This document shows, one piece after another, positions 42,181 to 53,564 of a DNA stretch of 64,000 nt. The DNA is from Aplectana chamaeleonis (lineage: Eukaryota > Nematoda > Chromadorea > Rhabditida > Cosmocercidae), in NCBI GenBank assembly GCA_029168955.1, contig JAPDOI010000380.1:362501-426500 (forward strand). Direction: 5' to 3'. The notes under the pieces were generated by a model. That model did no database searches. It was not told where the DNA came from and was given only the letters and a program-made list of their open reading frames with translations. Position numbers and translations under genes: made by a program. How positions within the stretch are numbered: the stretch's first letter is position 1; the number at the start of each line of letters is the position of its first letter.

Positions 42181-42790
42181 CATGTTTAAAGCCCTTAATT
42201 TGCATGCAACTTCAACAGAAATTTCTGAGAACGTCTCCACTCGTTCATATCGCGTACCACAGTTGACCAGAAAAACCAATTTGCTCTGGGAACACGAAGA
42301 TCCTTATAACTTTCGCCGAAGCTCTCACAATTAGTGAAGAAGTCTGACTGTCGTGTTTGAGGATGGCAAGTTTCGCGCATGAGGTCCCAGGGTATCCAAT
42401 ATGTTCAGATTCCTGATTGCGCATTACGTTTACGGACAAAATCTTTGAAGAGGAACTCGGCATTTTCGACCGTGTCGTTGATGCTCGACCGCAGCGTAGC
42501 TCCTTTCGCTTGCGTGAAATGTGACTCTTCGAGCATCCTCGCCCAAAAGACGAGCTGTGAGACGCGGGCCGCGACTTCATTTTGCTCGTTAATGCTGAGG
42601 TTTCCGAAGCAAATGCAAAAGTATCTAGAGCTGTAGAATCAATGTATTTCGATAACTCTTCAACTTCTTCAATGATCCCCAAGCTGTTCGTTTCTTTTTT
42701 TTTCTTCAACTCAGGTACTAGATCGTTCTTCATGCTGACTTCGCGACCTAGATATAGGAAGCTTGAACTTTTAGAGATGGTCGCGTTACG
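42181..42790 (-). pseudogene. RTE-type LINE, C-terminal fragment of the reverse transcriptase ORF
   Basis: On the minus strand the text FLYLGREVSMKNDLVPELKK matches the segment after the polymerase domain of nematode RTE elements (SSYVYLGREVNMxNDLxPEL). Then come DSTALDTFAFASETSAL (family FDxTVLPALxYASETWxL), WIPWDLMRETC, and in another frame SDFFTNCESFGESYKDLRVP followed by RANWFFWSTVVRDMNEWRR (family WSDFFTKxxKxxYxALRVPR...WxxLARDRDxWR). At least two frame shifts and one stop break it. It is a dead 3' piece. Confidence 0.8.
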
Positions 42791-42979
42791 CTGCGCATGA
42801 CTGGGCGTCAGAAAAGTATCCGTAGCATCGTCTCAAGTGAAATCAGGTAGAGTTCGCGCAATAATTTTAGTCTGATGAATGGACGGGACTGCGACGGTAG
42901 ATTACCCAGCGCGAATTAAAACACCCTTCTCCAGTGAGGCCGCCCTCCCTGCACGGCCAGCCGCCCGGTCCATGCGTGA

Positions 42980-44061
42980 GACTAACAAGGGAAGTATACA
43001 AAGCGTAGGTCGGATGTACCAAAACGACTAGTATCCTCAGTATCTCTTGTGTGTCAATGGTGAAACTGCGCAGTATCCCGCCCCGAGCTGCAGGTTCCAA
43101 GAAGTTACAAGCTTGAAAATGTCGTTTTTTTTAGCTTTTTGTACCTTCTATTAGCTTTTGAAAGATTCGGAAACGGACCTCACAAATGTGTTCAGCACCC
43201 AAAACTACCCCACTGTGCAAATTTTGGGTGAGGGTACATTTTCCATACTTTGTCCACACTGATAGCGTTTCGGACTTTTATGGATTTTCGGTTGGGCGTT
43301 TATTCATACCGCTTAAAGGTCTTTGAAGGCGTTTCAGAAAAATGTTCCAGATTTGACCTAAAATTTCCCCAGGGAGGGTTGGGGCGCTGATCACGAATCT
43401 GTCGTTTATTCGTCGATTTTCCAAAGTTTTCGGCTAATTTCGTTCAAAGCTTCCCTACCGGGGCAAATTTCGAGCGAAAAACACCACCTTCAAGATTTCC
43501 GGATTTCTACAATTGATGTGACTCAAATTGTTTCTCAGGGGATTATTTGGAGCGCACAACACGAATCTGGAGACCGTTTACCGATTTTTTGCAGATTACG
43601 GTTGATTGCGGTGGGTATACGGTAGTTTGATCAAAATCTCACACTTTACTCAAAATTCGTAAACGGGGTTTGTGCGGGGTGGACAATACGAATTTAACGT
43701 CCGTGTGTTGATTTGCAAATTAATGAGGTGGGTTTGCTTCCTGAATGACATGTTACCTACCGTAGCCTTCAGCAAACATCGGAATTTCGACAAATGGACT
43801 TCAGATTCGTGTTTACCACCCTAGACTACCCCTACGTACAACTTTTGAACTAAATCCGAGAGAACTTTTCGAAACTCCAAAAAAAAAATGTCTGATGGGT
43901 ACCCTTGCCCTTGCGCGAGCCTTGAAAAATGCTTATAACTTTTTTGAACCTACAGCTCAAGGCGGGATACTGCGTATTTTTACTATTGAACCAGAAGGGA
44001 TGCTAACGATACTAGTCGTTCCGACAGGTTCGACTAACGCTTTGTATACTTCTCTTGTAAT
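42980..44061. mobile_element. Inverted-repeat element built from the dispersed repeat family
   Basis: The left end ACAAGGGAAGTATACAAAGC (minus orientation) and the right end GCTTTGTATACTTCTCTTGT are inverse copies over about 140 bp (copies C and D of the shared-frame repeat). Between them (43130-43870) lies the CCTCA..TTCGTGTTCAG repeat block in both orientations. No clear target duplication. This suggests the whole dispersed family is one degraded DNA-element family; 28914-29130 and 30455-31291 would be partial copies. Confidence 0.55.
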
Positions 44062-44069
44062 TTGAAAAC

Positions 44070-45300
44070 GGAAACCATAAGTACCGATTTCTATCATACG
44101 CATTGTCAAATTGGTCTGCGTTAGTTCAGCTTGAGTGACGGTGGAGTTATGAGGGCGAAGTAATCAGCAAAGCGAAGGCGGTTTAATTGTCGACTGCCGG
44201 CTCTCACTCCCATACTTAGACTTTGCAACTCGCGTCTGACATCCTCAAAGTCCTGAGTAGTATTATTTATTAATTTTTTATATTTTTACTTTTTTATTCA
44301 TTTATTACGCTTTTTTTCAACGCTCGAAAAGATCCGTTTTCAATATGCCAAAGAATGTGAACCTCAGCTTAACTTAGAAAGTCATGGAGAGCCTGAGGTA
44401 GTGAAAACACGATCTCGTGGCTGTGAAAGAGCAGCCTACTAGACAGGTAGTTTGCGTTATGATATCAATTTTTTTCAGGATGGATCGTCGCACTTTGGTG
44501 CCGTAGAGCAGGATTGAGGTGTAATTGCCTAAAGCTCGACTTTGGTGGCGGTTTGCGTGCGCAACAAGTACAAAAATGGCCTTTTTGAAAGAACGAGAGT
44601 CTCCTGACTTTTCCTAAGCCTATAACATCGTAGATGCGAAAATGTCGTGTAACGGCGAGGCCTCTTGGTCAAAAGATGGAAAATGGTCTTTACTAAAGCT
44701 CATATTTTCACAAACCAACAGCTCACAGAGCAGAAGAAGAGATCAGACGATCAGGATCGCCTGCGACGAGGGCACATGGTACAACAGAACCGAATTCTCA
44801 ATTTCAGAAAACTTATCCTTCTCAACTTGGAAGGTCATGTTAGAAACAATAATGAGAAATGGCCGGATTGTAGATGGAAAGAATACGCTACCGTCATTGA
44901 GAACAGTTTTAGGTCGATCGTCCGGTTATCTTCCCATCGGACAAAGTGCACAATGATCCTAGAGTGAATTGAACAATTTGAAAGCGAGATTTCTAGAGAT
45001 AGAGGTAGATTTTAAAGATAAGTTTTATTAAAAGCCTCCCCCACTTCCTCGCGATGAGTGAGATTGCACCCTCCTCAGAGTGACATGTATTCTATTAATA
45101 TTTATTTAACTACATCCGCAAGTAGATGTGACCCTCTAGTCAGCGGTTACAACATGATAGAAATAAAAGAACCGAAGCATATGAGCTGATTTCTATCCGG
45201 CACACAAACACTGTAAGAATCGTTAAATTAAATTGATGTACACTTTTTTCTCTGAGCTCACACTTGCTCTTCCCTTGATGTGTGAATGAAACCTTACATC
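44070..45300. other. Gene-free stretch
   Basis: No convincing gene. A plus-strand frame at 44642-44956 contains IRIACDEGTWYNRTEFSI, faintly like an IS1595-type transposase, but nothing around it supports this. AT-rich poly-T runs at 44265-44330. Confidence 0.3.
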
Positions 45301-45306
45301 GACATA

Positions 45307-45555
45307 CAGTTCACTTCCGCACTGCCGTTCAGTCCGCAAAGTGCGCGCTGTAAGCGAAAGCGTGCTGCGGCGCGGTTGCGAGTATCCTCAGACAGCGATG
45401 TGGGATCACCCGGGCGGTTTGCCTTTGGTGCCCGGGTGATCCCACCGTCCGGGTGATCCCACATTCCTGTCTGAGGATACTCGCAACCGTGCCGCAGCAC
45501 GATTTCGCAATCAGCGTGCACTTTGCGGACTGAACGGCAGTGCGGAGGTGAACTG
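45307..45555. mobile_element. Foldback MITE with TA target, 249 bp
   Basis: Nearly the whole element is a hairpin: CAGTTCACTTCCGCACTGCC at the left and its inverse (one change) at the right, continuing through GTTGCGAGTATCCTCAGACA. TA flanks both ends (45305-45306, 45556-45557). The middle has three copies of a GTGGGATCACCCGG / CCGGGTGATCCCAC word. High arm identity suggests recent activity. Confidence 0.85.
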
Positions 45556-45559
45556 TAAA

Positions 45560-46340
45560 AACCATTGCCCAGAATTAACACTGGAATAGTGTAGGAGTTG
45601 AAACCTTTATTGATTTAAAGATCGTGTATTTAGAAGATTTCAGTTTAATGCTTCGGTGCATTACCAAATGGAGCATCGCTCCTTGGGATTCATACGGGAG
45701 TTCGGTGAACAGTAGAAAGCCTCAGCGAATTCCGGAATATTGGATAAAACATTATTCACCCTGAAATATGAACCTATTGCCTCTATTCCTCACCCTATTG
45801 CCTACCTTTGGCCAAAGTGTGCTAGTAAAATAAGGATTTGATACAAATCTTTGTTGCTTAAGTGCAGAGTATGTTTGCTGGTCAGAAGACGAGGCTTGAA
45901 GGTAAGGGAGCGCTTGAGGATGTTGGACGTGTTTTTCTGAATGCTCACAGGTCTGATCGAAAACGCAAATTCCGTAAATTATTTTCCTCTGTGTGCAAAA
46001 TGGGGGCGCGGGATGGGACAGTATGCATGAACGCTAACGAAGAGGGCGAGGGATCCGAACCTCAGAACTTTCGAAACATTATACGAACAGTATAAAATAC
46101 CCTTCACATGCTTCCCACGTGTTATCTCGGTGTGCACAGCTTACGATCATGCTTCGACCGCTGCTTTCCCAAAAACTCAATGAGCGATGCAACACGGAGG
46201 CGAGCGAGCATGCCTTGGTCAAGATCCAAACGTATTACAGGGGTGTGCAGCTAGCCTTTCGAAAATGAGCGCCTGCTCCCTGTTATCGATTTCGCGCTCA
46301 TATCACCACGGTTTAATCTCACATGCCCATGGTGTGTTCG
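45560..46340. other. Gene-free stretch
   Basis: No exon, motif or repeat family is recognised; frames are short. Confidence 0.3.
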
Positions 46341-46349
46341 TTTTTCTTA

Positions 46350-46455
46350 GGCCTCCTTCAGAGTTCGATCGCTCTGCGACGCGATCGTGGGCACGGCGAC
46401 GCTGCCGTCGCGTCGCCGTGAAAATCGCAGATTTTGGAAGTGTGAATGCCCAATC
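46350..46455. mobile_element. Diverged copy of the Harbinger-like MITE
   Basis: The left end GGCCTCCTTCAGAGTTCGAT follows TTA, as in the 136-bp copies, but the right end (GGAAGTGTGAATGCCC) is decayed and the inside differs (GGCGACGCTGCCGTCGCGTC). The GCGTCGCCGTG word links it to 48100-48320. Confidence 0.5.
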
Positions 46456-46912
46456 GCGGAAGTTGGCGACCACGCACTTTTACGTACACATTCTAATCGA
46501 CGCCTGTTTCAAGTTCGCGGTGTCGCGCAATTGGCTAGTCATTTATGATGAAAAGGGGCATTGTGCTTTGCCATTTAACTTTAACTTTATTACACGCCCT
46601 TGCAGACGTGTATAAACATAGAAAGGGCAGAAAAACAACGAAAACATCGAGGAACTTGAAAAATGACAAGTTTCGAAAGGAAAAAGCGTAAAACGATTGA
46701 TAGATCCTTTCTTGACAATGAAGGTAATTTTTGACAAGTGTTTTGAATTTAGTGAAGTTGGTCGGTATCTGAACAGTGAGACTCATCTTCAAGTATTCCA
46801 TGCCGTCTCTGAAGATGGAGAAGCTGCGCCCCGAAGAGGTGCGCGGCTGACGGAATTCAAAGACAGTATAAACGCTCGCAAAAGTTGTTGAGATAACTAC
46901 ATTAGTGGTGTT

Positions 46913-47124
46913 GTACGGGCCCTAGAACAGCCCTCACGAAGTTGGGAGAGTTGAAAACGAGTTAAAATGACCGTATTTGAGCCGTATTGAGTCACAAAAT
47001 TATCCTTTCTCCGCCCACCGATACGGGCTCCGCCCCTCAATACCAATGTTCAATGCTTGATTACGGTCATTTTGGCTCATTTTTTACGCTTCTAACGTCG
47101 TAAGCGTTCCATAAAGGGTCGTAC
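46913..47124. repeat. Foldback repeat
   Basis: GTACGGGCCCTAGAACAGCC and AAAATGACCGTATTTGAGCC on the left pair with the inverse of TACGACCCTTTATGGAACGC and GAGCCAAAATGACCGTAATC on the right; the two ends meet GTAC. About 210 bp, non-coding. Confidence 0.65.
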
Positions 47125-47266
47125 GAATACATTAGCGTCGTTATCCCAACAAATTTGCCGCTAGCTCAGCTATTTCAGCCAATGCAGTAAAACTCGTCCA
47201 CTTCTGGGCCAATGTAGAACTAACCGTTATATCTTAATTTCAGCTGATTTTTTTCCGGTTTTTTCG

Positions 47267-48000
47267 TTATCTCTGCATATTAACAGCTTCAGACCTTCGA
47301 TTCATTCCATGATATTGATATCGTTTCTGAGCGTGTATGCTGCCTTTAAGCTTGAACCTTTCTCCCCTAGTATTTGATTCAACCAGTTTGAAAAATGAAT
47401 GAGCTTTGAGACCCAGTCTTCCAGTTATAATATTAGATACCAAAATTAAATCATTTCTTTTGCGTCTGTAATGTAAAGTATCCAAATTAAGCATACGATT
47501 CCTCACTATGCCATGGGGATTACTCCTATACGTGAAGCCAAGAGACCTTATGAAGACCTTCCTTGTGAAGTTGTTTTGCACTCTTTCTAGTTTGGCAACG
47601 CAGGTTTTTTAATGAGGAAAGTAGATACAGGTACCATATTCAAGAACAGATCGAAAGTAAATTTCATAGGCTGTAACCAAAACCAATGGATCTCTAGTTT
47701 TAAGCGATTTGAACAGAAGGAAAAGTTTCTGTTCAGCTTTCGCAACAATACTATCCAAATGCTTATCAAAATTCAATTTCGAATCGACAAGAAACTCTAA
47801 ATCTTTAACTAGGTTAACATGCTGGAGTATTAAGCCATCGATATTGTACCCACCTTCCGGATTAGTAGTTCTACCCAGGTGTAGTACTTGACTTTTTTGA
47901 GTGGAAAGAGGAAAGGTTTCGTTTAGACCATTGAACTACATTGTCAATTGTGGTTTGGATCCTAGTTTTATTGTCACCCTCAAGTGTATCGTAGATATTT
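47267..48000 (-). pseudogene. CR1/jockey-like LINE, 3' part of the reverse transcriptase ORF
   Basis: Read on the minus strand it starts with DNVVQWSKRN, then LGRTTNPEGGYNIDGL, NLVKDLEFLVDSKLNFDKHL, AKAEQKLFLLFKSLKTRDPL and AYEIYFRSVLEYGTCIYFP, and closes with LERVQNNFTRKVFIRSLG, HYRRKRNDLILVSNIITG and SNTRGERFKLKG. This is the standard tail of CR1/jockey-type reverse transcriptases (VKDLGVLVDSKLxF...LEYGTxxWxP...VQxxFTRRxF...RRxxxDLIxxxKI). Frame shifts near 47945 and 47600 and stop codons break it. The 5' end is cut at about 48000 beside a TGATAATAAT run. Confidence 0.8.
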
Positions 48001-48094
48001 TTTAATGATAATAATCATTTTATGATAATAATTGTTTCGTATTATGATTGTTTTGCCTACTTATACTGATTTTGCCTGAATCAACGTGAAAAAA

Positions 48095-48320
48095 GAGGAA
48101 TTTGAACGAGGACATATGAAGCGATCGCCGCTATCGGTCGCGTCGCCGTGCACTGCATGGCGACGCGATCTGGCCATCTCAGTCACCCAATCGCGCGATT
48201 GGGCGACTTTTTCCGCGATCTTGTCTGAAAGGCCGGCGACCAGATCGCCCGACGCGACCAGATCGATACACAGTGTTTTCATTCGGTCGCGTCGCAGAGC
48301 GATCGAACACTGAAAGAGGC
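48095..48320. repeat. GC-rich MITE-like element with one Harbinger-type end
   Basis: The right end GATCGAACACTGAAAGAGGCC followed by TTA (48321-48323) matches the 136-bp MITE family. The inside is a weak hairpin of GCGATCGCC / GGCGACGCGATC words. The left end is not found. Confidence 0.5.
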
Positions 48321-48329
48321 CTTAAAGGC

Positions 48330-50200
48330 AGGGTTTTCGATGAAATCGGATGTTGTGCTACCACCATTAAATGGTAGATCTGGCCATCACAAAAGCGAAA
48401 ATAAATAAAAAATGGAGAAAAAACGCATAGAAACAAGTAATAGCTTGATGTTCTCCCGCCCCCAATTATTGAGATTTGTGTAAAAGCCTGCTTTGTCAAT
48501 TTTTATTTTGCTTCTAAAATAATTTATGAGCACTCGTGGAGACTACTAACTACTTTATCTGCAGAAGAAAAGGCGAATGAGCGAGCATTAATGAAAATCT
48601 CGTTAATTAGGGGGCCGGCCGACACCAGTAATTAGCCGTAATACTTTGTTTTTGAGCGTTTTCCCGGCGAGTTTTCGAGTTCTTTTCACTCATTTTTACT
48701 TTTTTGATGACCAAATCTACATTCTCATGGAGAGAGCTCGAAAGTCGTTTTTATCGCGAGCCCTGCCTTTAATCCTGGTATACATTCCGTTTGGTTCTGT
48801 TATGTTGTGTAACTGTTCTAAGCGATTTTAGCAGGAACACTGCATTTTTTTGAAAGAATTAAGCTGACAACCCATTGTTTTCCAAAAATCAAAAATGGTC
48901 AAAGGTGAAGAATGCGACTTTAAAGACTGATGCATAGTGCCCAAACTCGAATTAATAGAATTTCTGTTGTTATAATCTAAGCACGACAAATGTATAGCCT
49001 CTCTCGTACAAATGAGTCCGCGCAGAGCAATGATCGAAGCGATCGGTCATGGCCAGGTGCAACAGTGGCATGGCAATTTCGGCATGATAAACCCGATAGA
49101 CCTCAGGCGCCGTCCATAGCAGACGACCAGCGGCAAAGCGTCAAGGCGTCGGAGCGTCATGCGCCAGCGCTAAAACGCTCGACGGCTGGCGCAAGCAACG
49201 TGTCCGAGGACGGCACGTGATTAACGGTGGTATCTATAATATTAGTGACAGCCGCTACTACCGCTACGCCCCCACCGACAGCGACAGGCCTGCCGCAGTG
49301 GTCGCTGGGGAGTGGGAAGCCAGACCATTAACAAATGTTAAAGATGCAAAACCCCAGCGTCATTTGGTGCTAGATCGTCTGCTATGGACGGAACTTTACT
49401 TCGGCCGGCTCAAAAGAAAGAAGAGAGGCTAAGAAGAGAGCGGATAAAAAAAGATATACAGGATCGAGCAAAATTTTTTTGCAACAGCAGCTTTCCACGG
49501 CGCTTTTTGCGCTCCAATGCGCCTCTTTGGCACAACTAACTACAAAATAGTCCTGCTTCAGTTTTGAAGTTTTTTGAATTGTTTTGAACGAGTTCCATGC
49601 AGTCGTGTGAGAGAACAGTAGAACCAACTCTAGAAGTTCGTCAAAAATTGCACATATTCACCACAAGCCTCATTACGAACTGAACAGACGGTCGTCATAG
49701 CAGGGATTTGTCATGTTTTGACCTGTGGTCCATGGAAATTCCAGTAGGAAATACACGTTTGTCGACAATATGCCAGAGTCAAAAAGACTTCTTCAATACC
49801 AATGCAGTTGGCCCTCTGAGAGGAACACAAAAAGTCTTTTGAAAATCAATTTCGTCAATTTTGAAGTGAATTACGGCGATACAGCGCTTCAAGAGCCCAG
49901 CATCTTTCGATTAGCAATGGAAACTCAAAGACGGTCGCTATTGTGGACACTACCTTCAATTTTGACTTTAAAGATATTTATTTATTATGAGGTTTGAGAT
50001 ATCTTTGATCCCATCAAAGAATTATTCGCCATGCTCTGAATACTTGTTAGTTAGAGTTTTTTTTGAAATTTTCTATTTTTTCTTCAATTTTTGTTTTTTC
50101 TCTTGGGTTTTCGAGTTTTTCTAGTCTCTAACTCTGTCTAATTGAGTTTTCTATTTTCAAACAAATATTGTCGGCACGTCTCTGGGGGGCATGAACACTG
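48330..50200. other. Gene-free stretch
   Basis: No exon or recognised protein. GC-richer patch at 49000-49420 with repeated GGCGCAAGC/GCGCC-type words; the rest is AT-rich. Frames are short. Confidence 0.3.
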
Positions 50201-50208
50201 TCGATTTA

Positions 50209-50815
50209 GGCCCGTAGTAAAGCCGGCGAAAATTTTAGTTTAGCCCAACTGAATCCATGTTTTGAGAAGAATTCAGACAAGCCGCACGTATTTCAGAGGT
50301 GCGTGTTGTAGGATAGCGACCTAGGCTAAGTAAAGAAAGTCGGCAACAAACAAGTTAAGCTGAATCACTCAGTCAGATCTGACTGAATCGATTCAGTCAG
50401 ATCTGACTGACTTCTTGGCTAGAGAAGAGAGAAACAGCGTGCCAGGTCAGGAGTGCGCTCGAGACTGTTTTAAGGAGCGAAGGAGTAACTTAAATAATTC
50501 AGCCGAGATTTCGGCTTATCAATGTATCAATATCAATATCAGCTTCCACGAAACAAACAGCATTTCATTTATTGAGAAGCGGAGCATGGAGTTGGTCGAT
50601 TAGTGAACGACCACGTGTAGAAGAATGGCTGGTTGTTCTTACCACCACAGGTATCATCATGTTCCCATCATCATGGATTTGCGAGACCGACCGCTTGAAT
50701 GCAATCTATCGCTCGATACGATTTCGGACTCGTCTGAGCCCTGTCTGAATCATTTTGGGCTCGTCTTATCACCCACTCAGATGATCCTGACTGAGTGGTG
50801 GGTTTACTACGGGCC
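50209..50815. mobile_element. Harbinger-like MITE, 607 bp, TTA TSD
   Basis: Ends GGCCCGTAGTAAAGCC and GGTTTACTACGGGCC are inverted repeats; TTA lies on both sides (50206-50208 and 50816-50818). Inside it sits a perfect 42-bp palindrome (50369-50410) and CTGACTGAGTG words. No coding frame recognised. Confidence 0.75.
50369..50410. repeat. Perfect 42-bp palindrome
   Basis: TCAGTCAGATCTGACTGA occurs twice, joined by ATCGAT. Each half is itself a perfect palindrome, so the whole can form one long or two short hairpins. Confidence 0.9.
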
Positions 50816-51230
50816 TTAGTCATTTTGCGTCCAATAGGTGCACCGAGGCTCATTCATCAAAGGACATGGATGACATGTGACAATCTTCCTGAGGTTGGGT
50901 GCCACAGTGATCTAGAGAAGAGAACTTCATTAAGAAAAAGTTCGTGATACATCCGTCGGCTCTATCTCCTAGACGGAGAGGGGGGCACTCAAGAATTTTT
51001 GTATAGAAATAAAGAAAAACCCTGGTATCGTATGCTTGACATCCCTGTCAAGCAGTGTTTTCTTATCAATTCTAAGGAAACTCTATCCAAAAGAGGTCTA
51101 CCAAGAAGAAGTGGTTCGGTTTGTGTCACAATCGCTCTAACAAAAAGGGGAACAATAGGGAAGTGGAGTGATAAGAGTCTACAAAAGGTGAACAATATTT
51201 TCTGAGAGTGATTTTCTTGGCCGACGCTCA

Positions 51231-51430
51231 TTAAAGGTAGTGGTCACGATTAAAAACGTCATCGAAAAACTACAAACATCAGCTTAGATCGAAAACAGCT
51301 GAAAACTATAAAGGTCGCGCGGTGAAAAGCGGGCTAGAATTAGAGTTTCTAGGGCGCAAAGATGCCAGCTCGCGCACGCGTGCACAGCGCCACCCAAAAG
51401 GATCGCGGTCTCATGTCGAGCAGTCAAAAA
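51231..51430. repeat. Dispersed repeat shared with 55185-55395
   Basis: AAAGGTAGTGGTCACGATTA at the left and GTCTCATGTCGAGCAGTCAA with AAAATCATCGACATTC at the right match AAAGGCAGTGGTCGCGATGA and GTCTTATGCTGAGCAGTCAA at 55185-55395. It is part of the insertion in the hairpin arm. A faint third copy starts at 61737. Confidence 0.6.
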
Positions 51431-52223
51431 TCATCGACATTCAAAGGTAGAAATAAATGCAAATACACGTAATAAAACACTTGAACAATGAGAGCAAGCA
51501 CTTAAAGGCATCGTTCGCACTGAAAATCCCTTTCCCTTTTTTAGGTTCAATCTCCTGAATGGGCTCAATAGACCACACCGGTAAACTTCGGCGCGTCAAA
51601 AACGTAGGCTGATGAGATTGGAAGGGGTTAAAGTTGAGGATCCGCCACCAATTCTCAGCAGTCATCTAGCACTTTTTCGTAAAATGCTGACACAACCGTC
51701 AAACAACAGAAAAAACAGTTACGGCATAACCCCCACATGCAGAAAAACTTCGAAAATGACAGTGATGAAGCCTCCTAAATCAGAAAAACCTCGAGAACGT
51801 TTTTGGCGCAATATTAAAATTCATCTTTACAATGTGTTCCGATTCAATTTTTCTACAAATGAAGGTTTTTCATGGATCTTTTCGACATTTTCGTTCACTA
51901 GAGTGGTCAAGCTTCACAAAAATATGAAAAAATAATATACGGTTTTCTGCGCTTACGATGTCTTTAAGTCCATGTTTTTGACTAGATGAGTACATATATG
52001 TTCGAGCAGGTCAGTCCAAGGGTTAACGTTCATTGATTGATATTCAATTTCAAGCCAGCCGATGTTCTTGATATTAGAGATCATCTATGCCGATGATGTG
52101 GGGGTGGGCTCGTCCACCATCATAAGCCAAGAAAGTTCAGAGATCAAATTTGGCCCGAAATAGCGGTTGCGCGGAGCGGCCTGAGGATGGTGGGCAGGAT
52201 TGATAGATCGCGACAATCTATTA

Positions 52224-52915
52224 AAGGGCTCTGCAGAGTTGCACCGCGGCGAGTCTCGCTGCGGCAGCGCAACGATGGAGAATGGGGGGCGCCACGCAGC
52301 GGGCGATGGCGGCGGCGTGTCGTGCGGCAGCAGCGACGTGGTTACCTCGCAGAGTGTTTCCGCCGCCGCGACAACAGCGACTGCCGGAGCGACGCCGTCA
52401 CCGAGCGGCGGCGGGGAATGGTCTCGACCATTTCCATCGCTGGCGACGAGCGGCGCCGACGATCGATTCGAGCTTCTTTTGCTCCTTTCATGAATTCAAC
52501 CCTCTGAAGACCTTTTTCTATTTTAGCTTTTTTATTACAATGTGGTCTAGTACTATTGTTTTCAAAGCGATCGCCACAAACCGTTCACTGATTTTATTAT
52601 CTCGAAAACTATTCATTAAGGCATCACTCTACTGGTTGCAAACTTTATTTTTCTTTTTTTATCACAATATTTTGTAGAAGTTGCTGGTAGACATTTACTT
52701 AAGCTTCGAATAATATGAAACCAACAAAAACTGTGTATAGCGAGATGCATCGTCTAATGAATGAGATCGTACGCAATGGTAGAATGCGATGCTGACGACA
52801 ACGTCGCTGCAACTCTGCGAGGTCTTTGTGCTCATAGCCGCGTCGGGTTTCGACCACGCCCCAAAGCTCTCGCTCGGCGGCGTGCCGCTGGTCGCTGCAA
52901 CTCTGCAAAGCCCTT
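52224..52915. mobile_element. MITE-like element with AAGGGCTCTGCAGAGTTGCA ends
   Basis: The left end AAGGGCTCTGCAGAGTTGCA and the right end TGCAACTCTGCAAAGCCCTT are inverse copies. GC-rich near both ends (CGCCGCGACAACAGC; GGCGGCGTGCCGCTGG), AT-rich in the middle (52500-52750). A similar end occurs at 32119. No clean target duplication. The long frames in the GC-rich part are composition effects. Confidence 0.6.
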
Positions 52916-53564
52916 GATACTGCTCTCCATCATCAAGCCGCGCCGCGCTCTGTTGGCACTCTACTCAACCCCTAACAGCGAAAAACAAACCGTTGCGGTG
53001 TTCTTCACGGAAGCACTTTGTCGTTCCTACACAGACTCCAATCAGACGAGAACCGTTGAAAATAATTATGTATGTGTACCTAATAGTTATTTTCAAAAGA
53101 GAAAGTGATGTCAATTTGACCTATCAAGCCGGTTAGTTCCAGCTGTTAGCAGTATTGAAAGTGTACAGAACAGCATCGAATAAGAGTATTCCAATGTAAT
53201 CTCTTCAACGAATAGTAGTTCTTTTTTTGGAAACTATTGAACTCTTCCTCGTAAAATTCCACAATGGTTTGTTTTCGCTGTTAAAAAGTGTCGGTCAAGG
53301 AAATAGCTCTCAGAAAATATTGTTCACTTTCTGTAGGCTCTCATCACTCAACTTTCCTTTTGTTGCCTTTTTTCAGAACGTTTCTGACACGAACCAAACC
53401 ACTTCTGCTTGAAAGATCCTTTTTCGGAACAAATGTTTACTTTTTCTCATTATTACGTAGTAACAGCCCTGAGAAAAACATCAATATTTTTCAATTAGCA
53501 TGGATTGATAGGATAATCAGCAAGTGATCAACTAGTTGCGCACGCTACAAATGATACGCTACTC

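Larger units (their letters stand above)
51080..53430. repeat. Second copy of the satellite-associated inverted repeat, interrupted
   Basis: Arm pieces 51080-51230 and 52975-53020 together match the left arm at 20587-20762, and 53255-53430 matches the right arm at 21021-21202 (AACAAAAAGGGGAACAATAG; AACAATATTTTCTGAGAG; TTTGTTTTCGCTGTTAAAAA). About 1.7 kb (51231-52974) has been inserted into the left arm. It leads into the short array at 53565. Confidence 0.7.

Noticed and set aside
44642..44956. Transposase of IS1595/ISXO2 type
   Set aside because: Only a short segment (EGTWYNRTEFSISENLSF) is suggestive. No zinc ribbon, catalytic motif or terminal repeats were found around it.
52187..52677. 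Overlapping long frames in GC-rich DNA
   Set aside because: They lie inside a MITE-like element with matching inverted ends. The composition (few stops in GC-rich DNA) explains them, and three frames overlap.
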